64,000 bases of DNA from Coprinus comatus (GCA_034638255.1 JAWPGT010000075.1:1-64000); one strand, 5' to 3'; numbered from the stretch's first letter, positions 46,305 through 59,150 are shown. Numbers and translations: made by a program. The notes: generated by a model from the letters alone, not told the origin.

Positions 46305-48141
46305 TCACCTATTAACTCCAACAATATTGATAATACCAACGAAACCTGCTCCATGAACAGTCTCTACCCTATACTTCCTCTTGATATTCCCCAAACAAAG
46401 CTGGAAATTTGGCTCGAAAGTAAATGGTTCCGGGAATGTCCATAATGGATATTCGGTCAAGGATTCATCAAGTTTCTTTTCGAACATATTTACGTGTTGT
46501 TCGTGCCAATATCGTACTATTAATTGCTTTAACGGGGAAGAAAGCGCAAGTCCCAGTAAGTGTTTCTAGATGAACAAAAATAAATAAAAAAAGCAAAAGC
46601 AAAATCAGCACTCGGTAATCAAAAAGCGTTGAACTCAGGGTCGAGTTGCACAACCGCTGCGACAATAAACTCACCTTGAATTCCGTCATATCAATCTTAG
46701 ACCAAGCAATATTCAAAGCTATTGTCATCTTGAAGATGCGTACGTTCCGTAAATCAACCATATTACGCCAATACTCATAATACCACCTATTCGCGGGTTC
46801 CGTTTGTGGACATAAATCAACAGCAAAAATCTTGAGCGTCTCTTGATGCGGCGAGATTCCATATTTGAAAAACGATTCCGTGAGCGTACAGTTTGGATTT
46901 GTTCCCAACGTTAACACCAAAGCTTGTAGGCCGATATAGGAACAGAGGTAGGATACAAGATTAGGTGAAACAAAATCAATTTGAATGATCTTCAATTGTC
47001 TTTTCACTAACCTCAATGCACCCCACATATCATGATAGGGATCCTGTGTTGGATATCCTACTATCAATGTGTTTCTGAATCCTTCAAGTCGAAGACTTGT
47101 CAAGTTTGGCATTTCTGCGATATCGACGAGTCGGTGAATTATTAAAGGGATATTAATGAGCGTCAATTCTTCAAGCTGCGAAAAGGCCTTTAACGAAACT
47201 GATCTCCTAAACGCATGATGTTCTGGTGGTGTCTTGCTCCATAATTCAAGTCGTCGTAGGTTTTGACCTGAATCATTACGGAAGAGTTTGGAGTATACAC
47301 ATGGATTTCCTGGTAGTGATGGATTTGATGTCACCTCTTGCGCTGAAGACAGCGACCATGTAAATTTGACGGAATCTAGGCGTTTGGAATGAATTATGGG
47401 AAAGTATTGTAGGAATCGCGAGTTTTTCAAGAATTTGAAGTCGAGACTGTGTAACTCGGGGCATGCCTCTAGTGCATGTGAGAGATTGTAGTAGAACACA
47501 ATGGGTTCATTGCCTTCGATGAAGATTCTAGGGGTGTAAACCGTGTCAGTAGCTTCGTTAACAAGTAATAAGAAATAGTATACCCACTCTGCCGACTGTA
47601 GACCCTCCAACGATCGAATGACTGTACTTAATCTAAGCATCACCTCTCTCATGGTCTTAACCATCAACTCTCTCCATCCATCGAGCTCGAGTACGGGTGT
47701 AGGAATTGGTCAAACAACGTCGATAGGTAGAGCTTGAGGTGCTTGATTCGTCGACAGGCAGGAGGAGCTCTAACATGGAACAATGTGTCTATTTGGTTGC
47801 ACAACCGTTCGCACTGGGAGGGCGTTGGTGGATGTTTATTACCGTTCGTAATCCATGCCACCGGGTCGTTACCATCTTCTCCATAGCACGTAAGTAAGGA
47901 CAGACCGAGAAATATATGTTCGCTGACGACGAAGTTGAAGTATCGACACACGAGGCGTAGGGTACAGAGCTTCTGGTGAGGCTGGGAAAATAATAATAGT
48001 CAGGGAATGATGCCACAATTTTATTTCAAGGACTCGCAAGAAGCCAGCTGCTTGCTGGAAGACACACACCTTTAATATACACAAGATGGTAGAGAGAATA
48101 TATTCAGGAATCCTGTCGGCAACATCAGTAGTGGCAGACAT
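46305..48141 (-). CDS. F-box/LRR-type protein with a one-base frameshift
   Basis: Likely an SCF ubiquitin-ligase substrate adaptor or one of the many orphan Agaricomycete F-box proteins. Exons 48141-48070, 47981-46675 and 46565-46305. The N-terminus DRIPEYILSTILCILKPHQKLCTLRLVCRYFN is the F-box-like helix pair, split by an 88-bp intron. The leucine-rich part includes LEELTLINIPLIIHRLVDIAEMPNLTSLRLEGF and ends SSPLKQLIVRYWHEQHV. Around 47697-47703 the frame must shift by one base to pass from LYLSTLFDQFL to LELDGWRELMVKTMREV. Read straight, it stops at 47664. The length of exon 2 (1,307 nt) fits one missing base, so this is either a young pseudogene or a sequence error. Confidence 0.7.
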
Positions 48142-48666
48142 GATCCCGAAAGAGGAGGGGAAAAAATGATGATTGGCGCTCATGATTGAAGTTCCTCAAT
48201 TGTCCCTTTATATTTCCCCACAATCCCCCTCGTGTTTTGCCCCGTGGCTTTTTTAACCCACAATTATTTGGGATTGTTGGATTGGCATCCACAACATGTC
48301 TACTCAGAAACACACCCAAACATCTCGACCCTACTTACCTTTTCGGGACAACAAAGAAATTCGAGTGGTTCGTACAATGGCGGGCATTGCTGTGAAAAAA
48401 AATCGTCTACTTATTGTTCCCTGTGTCTTATAATGTGGATAACAATGGCAAAGTGTGTCTCTAGTAGGGATGACAATCCGTTCGGAGACGCGTAAATATC
48501 CTCAGATCGGGCGGCGGGCCGACTGTATCCAGTAAGGTCACAAGCGCTTGTAATATTTCTTCATTGTATAATTGTCGTGATACCGAATTTATTTGTAGAT
48601 AAATAGTACATGTACACGGTTAGAATACAAATATTTCAGGTCCGAGTTGAATCTACGCGTCACTTT
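48142..48666. other. Intergenic region
   Basis: Upstream region of the F-box gene on its left and 3' flank of a minus-strand gene on its right. No features seen. Confidence 0.4.
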
Positions 48667-49578
48667 CTACCACTTGAAGGCTTCCGTATGAAGTCTTACA
48701 CTATCCCAATCATCAAAATCTCCATTCAAAATGTGCTGCTTCGCCAAAGAAAAACTCTCTTTGACATATTCGGGTAACCGATCTCCACGGGCCATGCATT
48801 CCATGGGCTGTACTTTCAAAGCACCCACAACATCATCCCACCCCCACCTAGCATCCGGTTCCGTTCTGACGTCATCATACCATAACCATGCCTTTCCCTG
48901 TCCCAACTTGTTATGGCCCATATATTCCTTGATTTCCTTTCCTGCCCCAAGAAAGACCGCTGCTAGAGCCACAAAAATTGCCGGTTCCTGTTCATCTCCG
49001 GAGAAAAGTCCTTTAACAAAAATATCTTCCACATTCCTCCAAAGGGGATCTCGGAAAGTTTCAGCCCCCAAAACGAATGCTCTTGCTAAAAGAGAACCTT
49101 GAACCGCAGCTTGAATATAATATTCCTTCGTTTCTTTACGATCAGTTTCCGAATTTGCTGTGGTTGCCCTCGATGTAATACCCCACATTGAATCATACAA
49201 CGACTTTGATAACATCTCCCCTAATATTTTTGGTCCTTCTACTGGTCGTAAGTTTGTAGTTTTGTATGTCGGTCTTTCGTCTCCGATGATATTCCCAGGA
49301 TGAACTGCATCAGAGTTGATTTGTAGTGCAGCGAATGATAAGAAGGTGATGTATTCATCTATAGTTTCACTATGAGCGAAAGCTGATAAGATGGCTTGTT
49401 GCGAAATCGATGAAAGAAGAGCATCAAGGGCTGTGGTGTCCCTTTGGGCTGAATCTTCGGATGAAAGCTCTTTATTGATAAGAGATGATAGTTTAAGTGC
49501 GTTATCCTGGGATGGCTCTGAGAAGAGCCCAGTAAGATCTTTAGATGGAAGAGTCAAAGATGGAGGAGGGGTAGGCAT
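48667..49578 (-). CDS. Unrecognised single-exon protein, 303 aa
   Basis: A long intronless frame starts MPTPPPSLTLPSKDLTGLFSEPSQDNALKL. The product is mostly helical in composition, without signal peptide, membrane segments or metal motifs. Alanine/leucine-rich helices alternate with short loops (AILSAFAHSETIDEYITFLSF; YYIQAAVQGSLLARAFVLGAE; EPAIFVALAAVFLGAGKEI), followed by WGWDDVVGALKVQPMECMARG near the end. This looks like a soluble alpha-helical protein. I do not recognise the family. Being intronless among intron-rich neighbours is unusual for this genome, but the frame and start context look sound. Confidence 0.65.
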   Translation of the reverse strand: MPTPPPSLTLPSKDLTGLFSEPSQDNALKLSSLINKELSSEDSAQRDTTALDALLSSISQQAILSAFAHSETIDEYITFLSFAALQINSDAVHPGNIIGDERPTYKTTNLRPVEGPKILGEMLSKSLYDSMWGITSRATTANSETDRKETKEYYIQAAVQGSLLARAFVLGAETFRDPLWRNVEDIFVKGLFSGDEQEPAIFVALAAVFLGAGKEIKEYMGHNKLGQGKAWLWYDDVRTEPDARWGWDDVVGALKVQPMECMARGDRLPEYVKESFSLAKQHILNGDFDDWDSVRLHTEAFKW

Positions 49579-50900
49579 TGCGAGAGAGTTCTTATCCGAT
49601 GGGTAGAGCGCAAGTTCTTACGGTGCATTTAAGCGATCAGCCTTACTTGATATGATATCAGTATCAGCTCCAATTTATGAGTCACCACCAGATCACGATG
49701 TCATCCAATGTAGTGCAATTGTGGTTCATCGCTGATTATCCCCAGAAGAAGCTAGCTCGAAAATGTGTATCCAATGTGCCTAAGGCCTTAGGCAAAGGCT
49801 AGGTACCTTGATGGACGAAATCCGTGGGAAGATAAGTCCATATACAGAAACAAGATGGTAGATCTCCAAACGTGCGTGGTCGTTCAAAGGCGTTCACAGC
49901 ATCATACTTCTCGAAGCTTATATGCGCAGCGTCTGATATGTATTCTAATTTCTACCATCTATCAGTGACATCGGGTATACTACGGCACGATCTCGAAGAT
50001 ATTCTCCGGAATAGTTCAAACTTCAAACATACCATACTAGGCCAAGACATACTACCACCTACGAGGGATCATCTCAATCTGTAGTACCAGAGACAAGTTA
50101 CTCGGCTTGCGACCAGATTTCCAGCAGAAGATTGATACCAATCATCTGTCACCACGTGCAACCAATAGAAATATGGGGTATTATGTTTCCTCTCTCTCAC
50201 GTCTAACCTTTCTCTGACATTGAATGATTGAGACTCGAGAATGATTTAGCCTTGCACAAAACATAAAAATAGTGACCTACAAAGCTTCTAAAAGACGGAC
50301 ACATATCTGTTTGATGACTACCAGGATGATTGATTTGGTACCTTGCGAATTTCAGTTATGTGGGACGCCATCACAGAAAGAACCTACGCGCCATGCTGAA
50401 GCCTCTAGTGTAACTCTGGGAAATCTAAGCAAGCTACTCAGTGTTCCGCCGGTACTACCGTGACCTTGGAAGGTGTGGCTTTCATAAAACTTCACATCTC
50501 CGCTTAACCCAATGTGACTACTTACGCGGCTTCACCTCTATCAAGTCGTTTGTCCCTTCATCGCGATGCCATAACCGTATGTAATTATGGCTCATTATCA
50601 CTTGGCTGCTATAAGTCTGTTTTATATATAATGAATGAAATCAACCCGGATAACACATGGGGTTACGCGCTTGATGACCCCAAAAAAACCCTTCAATCAT
50701 CACGCTTCCCATCCTATTCGGTGTCACAACAATTCTATCATTAGGTACGCTAGCGGTCTTATAAAAAGCTCAAAACTTTGTTCATGATGCTTTCCCATCA
50801 TCACCAGGGTACTAGGCTACTCACTCACTCATTGCGCTAGCGCAAAAAGTGAACTTGTGTCAATAATCCTCCACTGTTTCCGCGTATCGACACTACAAAA
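49579..50900. other. 1.3-kb intergenic region
   Basis: Divergent promoters of the minus-strand gene ending its 5' side at 49578 and the MFS gene starting at 50901. Only short open frames without motifs are present. Confidence 0.4.
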
Positions 50901-53416
50901 ATGCCTGGCTCTATTGTTGATGCAGCAAGCATTGAAAAACACTCGGATTTGCGCTCGGCTTCATCAGTAGGTGAATCTGGGCAGCTCATTCTTGATATCG
51001 ATCCTGTAGCAGAGAGGAAGCTGTTAAGGAAGCTGGACATATGCCTCCTTCCGTTCTTCATGTTGATTTGTGAGTATCTCGACAACATTACGCGTTTTCC
51101 ACCCCATACTAATGCACCTGAAAGTCTGTTTCAACTTTATCGATAGGTACGTCCCTGTTATCGAACCCATTTTTTCTCACTCATTCTGATACGCGTAACG
51201 TAAAGGTCGTCAATTGGTATGTGAGCCCCTTTCGGTCTTGGTTTATCTTGCACTCATCTTATTTCGTAGGTAATGCCAGAATTGCAGGTAAAGAATTTCG
51301 GCTATTTGTGTAACAAAAGTTTATAATTTCTTGTTACTCTAGGTTTAGAACGTGATTTGGGAATGCACGATTTCGATTTCAACGTCGCTCTCACCATCTT
51401 CTATGTTGCTGTACGTTTTCATTTCTATATGGTTCCTCTAGTCTCGCAATTGCTCAGGAAAAAATTAGTATACTGTTTCGGACTTGCCATCCATTATAAT
51501 TCAGAAACATGTCGGGTCAACATGGGTTAGCGTCCTTGTTTTTACCTTTGGCGTCACGTCTCTTGGTACTGCTTTTATCCATACCTACCACCAACTCATT
51601 GGCATTCGTGTTATTTTGGGAGCTGCTGAAGGAGGCCTCTTGGTAAGATCTTAATCGTCTGCTTTGAATCCGGGGAAAGCAGTCTAATCCATTACATGCG
51701 TGCCTTAGTCCGGTCTACTTTACATTCTATCAAGGGTGCGTGGAGCATTATCTTTCACATGAGCAGGTCAATTTGACATGTCCGCAAATAGTATTACCGC
51801 AGAAAGGAACTTGTTCTGAGAGTTGGTATTTTCTTTGGTATTGCACCCAGTCTAGCCGGCGCATGTAAGATGGCTGTCCACTAGGTCAAAAATAGACCCT
51901 TTCGTTACTCACACTCCTTTTTTATTTATTTTTAATATAGTTGGTGGCTTGTTGGCATCTGGTCTGCTATCGGTTAGTGATTTTGGTCAGGTTCGTTCAT
52001 GGAGAAAGGTATGTCTAATTCAGTTGTATTCCGTTTTTCATGGAATGGACTTGTAACAAATATCTATGACCTAGATTTTCTTCGTCGAGGGTATTATAAC
52101 CATGGGAATTGCTGTTCTCGCTTATTTCTTCGTTCCTTCCGACCCAAGGATCTCCAAGATGCTGACCGAAAGTGAACGTGCATTGGCTATTGCCAGACTT
52201 AATGCGGATGCAATTATCAAGCAAAACGGACGCACCGAGAAGCCTTCGTGGAGCCTGATCAAAAAGTCTTTCAGTTTCTGGGTAGGTTGTTTTGTCGCAA
52301 TGACATCTGTCTGAAAATCTACTAAATTTACACCACGAATCGGAACAGATCGGTATTTGTGCAACATGTTACATGATGATCGCAATTTCATTCCAAGGTC
52401 TCAGTCTTTTCCTTCCCACAGTTATCAGCGGTTGTAAGTAATTAACCTATCAGCGTCGAATTGTATCTGACCTAGTGTATTCTTCTAGTGGGTCATTATA
52501 GTATGTTTAGTTCTGCAAAGTCTCCTGGAAGTCGTATTCATTAGACATTCCCAGCTGTCGTTGAAACACAACTTCGTTCTGTTCCTCCTTTCGCCGCGGC
52601 GGTCGTGTATACCCTCGGTGCCTCTATTTTCAGCTTCAGATTCAACAATCGTGGTCTCCCTACTATCATCTCCATATGCCTCCATATCACAGGTTACGCC
52701 ATTACCATCGGTACCAGGAATACTGCAGCACGGTAAGTCTAAATTTCCCACTTTTATAAAATGCCAATCTTTTCTGGTTCTTTTTACACTTGGCACTAAC
52801 CTTCTATCTGCCAATCAGTTATACAGCATGTTTCTTGGAATTGGCAGGGAACACAGCCAGCGGTGCTTTGGTTAGTTTTTTTATATCTTTTATTCGCAAA
52901 TCAGAAATGGAAGCACTGATCTATTTTTAACTCGAATGTAGTTCCTCACCTGGGCGACAGATAACTCTGCTCCTGATACTATGCGTGCGGTCACTAGTGC
53001 TTCTCTTCCAAGTAAGATCCCCGTTCTCTCTCCTGACTTTCTACCTCAGTTGAGACTTATCATGTCCACGCTCTCCCTTAATAGTTTGGGGTGCCGTCGG
53101 CTCTATCATTGGGTAAGTTGAAAAGTCTATCACCAAACTCAAAATATACATATACTTATGTTTCTTTATTAATTTCCTAACCTATAGTGTTTGGACATAC
53201 CTACCCACCGATCGTCCAGACTACAGGAACGGTAATATTCTTAATCTATCAACTGGATGCACGGTTATGGTTCTCACTTTCGTTGCGATATTCTACGTAC
53301 GTTGGGAGAACGCGAAGCGTGAGAACGGTGATCGGGATCATCGTATTGAAGGTCTCGATAAAGACCAGGAATATCAATTGGGTTATAGACACCCTCAATT
53401 CCGCTATCAAGGGTAA
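50901..53416 (+). CDS. MFS transporter, allantoate-permease-like (anion:cation symporter family)
   Basis: A plasma-membrane symporter of the Dal5/Tna1-like group, which takes up organic anions such as allantoate, nicotinate or related vitamins; the substrate is not readable here. About fifteen short exons are needed. The N-terminus (MPGSIVDAASIEKHSDL..LILDIDPVAERKLLRKLDICLLPFFML) is typical. Then come IAGLERDLGMHDFDFNVALTIFYVAYF, TFGVTSLGTAFIHTYHQLIGIRVILGAAEGG, GIFFGIAPSLAGAFGGLLA, the cytosolic loop ADAIIKQNGRTEKPSWSLI, and the C-terminal TYLPTDRPDYRNGNILNL..GYRHPQFRYQG. Very small exons occur after the first exon (11-22 nt between 51140 and 51300), so that junction region is uncertain. Stop at 53414-53416. 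Confidence 0.78.
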
Positions 53417-53914
53417 TTTGCTCTTTTTTTATGTACCCATGTTGAGTGGGTAGTAATGATCGTTCGGATTCATATATTTGTGAATAAGATAGTATTATGT
53501 GTTTTCGGGTTTGCTTTGCTTTGCCTTTATTTTGTTACTTAGGATTTAGGTCTGTACATTAATACACCTTGGTTGATTAATACGGCGCACCACATACTGT
53601 ATCTTACAGTTTTCCTGAAGTAGCCATAACAGCCGATTCAAGTGGGCGAGTTACCACGTCAACTTTGAATCAATGAAGTTAAAAGGTGATATTCCAAGCA
53701 TTGTTACCGATATCTATCAGAAGAATCATGTTCTCGGCAACAAGATCAATATCTCCGCAATGCGTCTATCTCGTTTTAACAGTGAACAGTCTAGTTGTTG
53801 TCAACTGTCGAGAAACCAATGTCGAACCATGCTCTCATTGCATCCCCGTATGCAATTGTCAACGATAGTAACCTGGAGATAGGCGTTGATTTAAATGTTT
53901 TGTCACAATAAACT
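53417..53914. other. Convergent intergenic region between two MFS genes
   Basis: Holds the 3' ends of the two convergent transporter genes. Small frames here overlap each other and lack motifs. Confidence 0.4.
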
Positions 53915-55881
53915 TCATAACACGAGCCCCACGTACCCGAATCCAGACAGGGCTAGAAGAGATACCATAAAGTTGGTGAAGAGATGTCCATATGCATTGA
54001 TTGTTGGTAAGATCATTGCGATCAAACCTGCTAGCAATACAGAACGGAGACCACTAGAAAATCAAAAATCAGTAAGCCGGTTACTCTAGAGTTTGGAAAT
54101 AAAAACGACATACTTGACTGCAGCTGTTACTTCTGCACTGTTGTCATGTAAAACATCGACAACATAGGCGCCGCAAGGTGTCAAAACGATGTCAACCTAC
54201 AACGTCTCATAATCAGAATATCCATAGATCCAAGAAAACAGAAATATTTACCCCGACTCCGTTGAAAAATAAGCAGATAAGGTTCAACACCAACCCAAGT
54301 TTTGTTGGTATGTACGTTGTAATGATACCAGAAGCAAGAACAGTAAGTGGGAGGAACAATGCGTATAAAGATGCTCGGAGGCGATCTTCTGGGTACCATG
54401 TTCCACGTTTCTGTTTCCAAGAGGTCACCATTCTATCAGATAACCATCCTGCAAGTGGTGCACCAGCTAGGTTCCCGACCAGAAATGAGATACGTTAGTC
54501 ATGTTTAGAGTGTTCATGTTCATGTATTTTGAACGTATTTACCAGCATTACCAATGCCTAGAGGCAAGAAGCAAGCTCCAATTAGTGCTTCGTTCTCAAT
54601 ACCATAACGTTTGCCCTAATTTTAAAGTTAACAGAGAATGATTGAGGAGCAGGATGAACTGACAATTGTATATGCCAACGGTACCAACAAGGCTGCAAGT
54701 AGTTGATTAAAAAGTCTAATAGCGCCAAGGAGATAACAAAGAAGAAAACTCACTGAAGTCAGTCAGAAGGGCGAGACACCCGAACAATGACTATCAATGA
54801 ATGATATCAGATTCATCTTGGTGAAAGATATAGCCATAGGGTTATTGCCATAGACAACTTACAACGGCCAAGATATTGGGACTCCTTAAGACCAATAATT
54901 GAGATAGAGGATTCAGCATCACTGGTCTCCATTTGGGCAATACCTTTCCTTCTCTTTTATACGCGTCTACTCCTGTAGTATTTGGGTGACTCGTTTCGGG
55001 GAAATATATCAAGATGCATAATAAAGCACTAAATGCAAATGCCGCAAGCATCAAATGGATCGCGCGCCACGACCAATAATGAGCCGTGATACCTAATAAG
55101 ATGTTGGTTTCACGTTTTTTTATGCAATCGGAGGTAATTGAACTGACCGCCAATGATGGGAGCTATTGCAAGACCAAGTAAACCAGTCTGAGGTCGCAGG
55201 GTTAGTACATTATTGCAGGCTTCGAGATGTGACTCGCTCCAAAATAACTGCCTAGCGCAGTCCCTCTCTCTTCGAGTTTATATATATCTCCGATAACACC
55301 AGCACCGACTGAAAGGCTGGGGGAGGCACCCATGGCTTGAACGAAACGCCAGACCAACAACTGTGTGACAGTTTGCGAATATGCAACGCCGAAAGATCCT
55401 ACGAGCATCACAGGAAGAAACCACAAGTAAACAGGTCGACGACCATCTAGCAAATTCGTTAGTTTGGAACAAGGTGAATTTTCTGGGCTTCTCACAAAAC
55501 TTGGAGTACTTTGATCCTACAAGACCACCTACGCAACCTGCCAGGACAGCTATGCTAACTCCATAACTACATCAAAGCTATAAGAAGTGAAGACATGACT
55601 TCAAGACATCCAAGCAGGTACTTACCTGATAACCTCTCCTGTAGATCCCAGCTCAGCAGCAATTTGTGGTATCGATGGAACGAAAGTCCCGGATGTAAAA
55701 ACTGACTCAGAATTAGGTACCGGACGACGTAAAAATGAGATGAACGGAACATACACGAGACTAGACCGCCCCATGAAACAATAGCAACAAGAATTCTTTT
55801 CTTTGTAGTCGAGAATTGTTCGTATATGAGATCGTGCTTGCTAGGGGTCGCAACTAGTAACGGTGCCTCCTCGCTCGTCAT
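53915..55881 (-). CDS. MFS transporter, DHA1-like (drug/polyamine:H+ antiporter type)
   Basis: Probably an efflux or uptake pump with 12 membrane segments. Start ATG at 55881: MTSEEAPLLVATPSKHDLIYEQFSTTKKRILVAIVSWGG. Splicing leads to SGTFVPSIPQIAAELGSTGEVI, then GRRPVYLWFLPVMLVGSFGVAYS and LLVWRFVQAMGASPSLSVGAGVIGDIY with LEERGTALG. HYWSWRAIHLMLA and FPETSHPNTTG close the first half. The second half has GAPLAGWLSDRMV, PEDRLRASLYALFLPLTVL and ILPTINAYGHLFTNFMVSL. It ends GFGYVGLVL and stops at 53917-53915. These are the A-, B- and C-type motifs of the DHA1 family. About nine to ten short introns are needed. Substrate unknown. Confidence 0.78.
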
Positions 55882-56429
55882 GGTCGTTAAAAGAAAGAAA
55901 GAACAGTGTTACAAATACCTCACGTGTGTTGAGCTTCCGTTATGTTAGCCGTACCCTGGATTCTTCACGACTTGATTGGTCCAGACTCCGTATATGGCGC
56001 ACGTTCAACAACATGTTTTTTCCTCTCTTTATTGACCTTTGTTCAGATGAACGATGACGAGTAGTAATAGGCTTGTACCCATACACAAAGACTCCCAAGC
56101 CCTTTGAATTCCCAAACTGACATAAATGTGATTACCTCAAGGCCTCATTAGGTTGTGATCCGATTCAGATCATTCCGAATTGAGCTTTTGTATGTACTTG
56201 AAATTAATATGCTGACTTCATTCATTATTGCTAGTAGGATACTACATTTACTGAATATCCAGAGAAATATCACTAATATGTCAGACGTAAATAAATTATA
56301 TCATGCAAAAATGATGTGTGCAGCATCCCTGCCGAGCGTAGTCTGACGATGATTTTGTTCTGCGATGAATATGAGTAAGTTATTTTATATACGGCCTGAC
56401 CTTCTGTAAACCGTAACTCTTAACTAGTA
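55882..56429. other. Intergenic region
   Basis: Upstream region of the DHA1-like transporter. A 63-codon frame at 56155-56346 has no motif. Confidence 0.4.
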
Positions 56430-58220
56430 CTTCCATGGGGCTTACCGTCCACTGTCCTCTTTGTGGTCAGCAAGAAACAAATAACTTGACTTCAGATGAC
56501 CCTCCCTCTGAAGCTGAACGTACTCAAAGCCTCGTTGACCGCTTCGTAGAATAACGAGCCACATCGTTACGACGTGTCAACTACTAGAAATCGTTAACTC
56601 AAAATCATTTCCACCATACTGCACCTCGCTTGTCAGCCTTCTGATTTGTTCAACCCAGGAAAACTGCTAGTATCCCTCCTGCATCCCCCCTTGTCTTGAG
56701 CGCCGTGTCGTCATACTGGCGAGACATGGTCACCAAGTCAAAACCGAGTCCTTTGTTGACATTCGCCACGATACGCGTAGAAGTCAATAATCACAATGTC
56801 TCTCAAGTTGCTTCTCTCCTTCGACATCGCCTTTGCGAGTATGGACACGCAGAATTAAATATTCAAATTGACTTCGAGGCTTAAATGAGGGTTAATGACA
56901 GAATTAGGGGACAGCGCCAAGAACTTATGCAGAGAATCCATTGTGATGATTGTGGTTACGAATCTGATTACGATGATGCAAGGAACTTATTCGGCAATGA
57001 TACAGAACTGGAGAAACCACTTCTACCTGTGCGGGATGTTATTTTCAAAGAACATCTAACACAAATCAAAACTCTTTGTTGGATATGCCCTCCACCAGTG
57101 TGGCTAGAAGGCTTCACCGAAGTTTATTTTAGATGGAGAAAACTCGTCAACATGGAAGCTGTTCACTTCATTTCAGGAAAGTGTAATACTTACGGTGATT
57201 TACAAAAATTTCCAAAGCTCCAGGAACTATTCTGGCATGGTCTTGCGGACACAGCAGGATATTAAAAAACTACTCCCTTGATTTTATACTCAACAAACAT
57301 TACTGAACTCCATTTATCAAAAATTCCCTACAATATCTGTCTCTATCTTTTCATCTCCTGCATTAATATACGGCTATGTTTAATGATCCAGCCACTTTCA
57401 TCTACTCACCTCCCGCAAATTACGGCATCAAAGGATATTACATCGAAGAAAAAGCTCGAAACCCTGGAATAGACATTTTCTGACTTCAAAAGTGATATGG
57501 ATTTACATTCCACACTGGTCTTTCCATTGCTGCATACCGTGCTTTGCATCATATGTGGGGCTTTGGCAACGACCCTGCTCCGGGCTCCAGTCAATCCTCA
57601 GCCAGCTATCCACGTCGTGCGAATCATTTGCGATTGGTATGAACTCACATTACGGCCCCGAAATATCACAATACGTTCCAGTCACAGTGTTACAGAAAAT
57701 AGCAGAAGCTCTTGAACACATTCATGAAACGGTTGCTCAGATTGGGTTGAGGAGTCCCTGTATTAGTTTTGCATCCAGTCTTATAAAGGATTATGAAGAT
57801 CGGTGTCCACAACAACTCCTGAAGAGGATCTCAAAGTTTTCGGTTATCAACGGTGCAGCACATGAGTGTAACTATTGTGTAGGTTTCAATATGTTCAAAT
57901 CTTCGGAATTCCTGAATGCTGTGAAGACGAGGCTTGCTCTTCTAGGTTCCGGTTCTAGCTTTTGCTTTGAGTACTATACGGATTGTGTAGAAATTGGTTG
58001 GGACGTTCGTGATTAGAAGGAATTGAAGGAGTTCAGGATTCAAGGGCTTGATCTCTACACTTTGAAGATGGAAAATTGGTTGGTTGGCTTTGAAGTGATC
58101 TCTGTGTTAGTCGACAGACGTTGTGATAACATTTGTGTGGCGAACCTGAGGTTAGTAGTACCTCTCTTGTTCGACTCCTTAAAAGTTCGGAACTCAAGCT
58201 CAAGTTCTATATTGTGTTAA
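56430..58220 (+). pseudogene. Decayed F-box-type gene, copy 1
   Basis: Successive frames read MGLTVHCPLCGQQETN, AERTQSLVDRFVE, then stop (56552-56554), RATSLRRVNY, NPxKTASIPPASPLVLSAVSSYWRDMV, ISQVASLLRH-like repeats (NNHNVSQVASLLRHRLCEYGHAELNIQIDF), a stop at 56882, and LRR-like text. Later pieces, such as GSSFCFEYYTDCVEIGWDVRD stop KELKEFRIQGLDLYTLKMENWLV, complete the usual order of Agaricomycete F-box proteins. At least five in-frame stops cannot be removed by plausible introns. A similar but more damaged copy follows at 58260. Confidence 0.6.
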
Positions 58221-58259
58221 ACACCAATACTCTTTCGCACAATCCTCTTATTCATAACT

Positions 58260-59150
58260 TCTATCTCCTACTGTCTTCTTTGCGACCAACAAGCCATCAA
58301 TCATATATGTGATGATGATGATGAATCGCTGATAAGCGTTACTGAGGCTGAACGCCTTCAAAACATCATTGGACGTTTGATAGAATAAAGGGCCGAGGCT
58401 CTACGTAGAGTCAATGCTAAAAACTCAGGACATTCCATTCGAGATTCTCGCTACCATATTCCGCTTTGCCAGCCCCCAGACATTGTAAACCCACCTTCAA
58501 TCACAAAGGGGGTATTGCATCTCCATTCAACTTGGGTGCAGTTTCGTCCCTTTTGCGGAATCTCGTCAACACTACTCCTTATATTTGGACGTTCGTCCGT
58601 GTACGAGTCAAAAATAAGAATATCACTGGGCCATTTATCTTCTTCAGTACTACTTCAACAAATCAGGGGATCCTGGAATGACTGTCGAGCAGTGGACTTT
58701 CAGGCGCAGATGTCTAAGAACATTGCGTTTGGGGAAACAATAGAAGAAGAAAAAACGGGATGTGCTTGAGCTATTATACCCAGACTATGAAGCTTCTCCT
58801 TACCACGACCTTTATCCTTCGGAGGCTTAACTTGACATCGACTTTCACAATAACGAGGGTAATCTAGAGGCGTCTCTTGCACCTATGAGAGATGTTATCT
58901 ATAACGAATATCCAAAACGAATCAAAACCCCTCGGTTGCTTCGGTTGGTGAGCGCTCCACTGGAGTGGCTAGACTCTGCTATTATTAGATCCCAGCAATG
59001 GAAAAAAGTTCACCAATCTCCTTCACTTCACGTGGCCAAATGCTCCTTCCACTAAAATGGATTGTGCCAAGTGGAAAATGTTTTCCCTTAATCTGAAACT
59101 AGCTCCGAAGTTGGGCATAGTTACAATATGTAGCTAGTATACCTATGGCT
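58260..59150 (+). pseudogene. Decayed F-box-type gene, copy 2
   Basis: It resembles copy 1 at its start: YCLLCDQQAINHI, EAERLQNIIGRLIE, stop (58386-58388), RAEALRRVNAKN, then after a frame change FNLGAVSSLLRNLVNTTPYIWTFVRVRVKNKNIT. Frameshifts and further stops follow. The stop after the GRLIE motif occupies the same codon as the stop after DRFVE in copy 1. Confidence 0.55.

Noticed and set aside
49391..49606. Plus-strand frames opposite the 48667-49578 gene
   Set aside because: They are antisense shadows of a longer, better-composed minus-strand gene.
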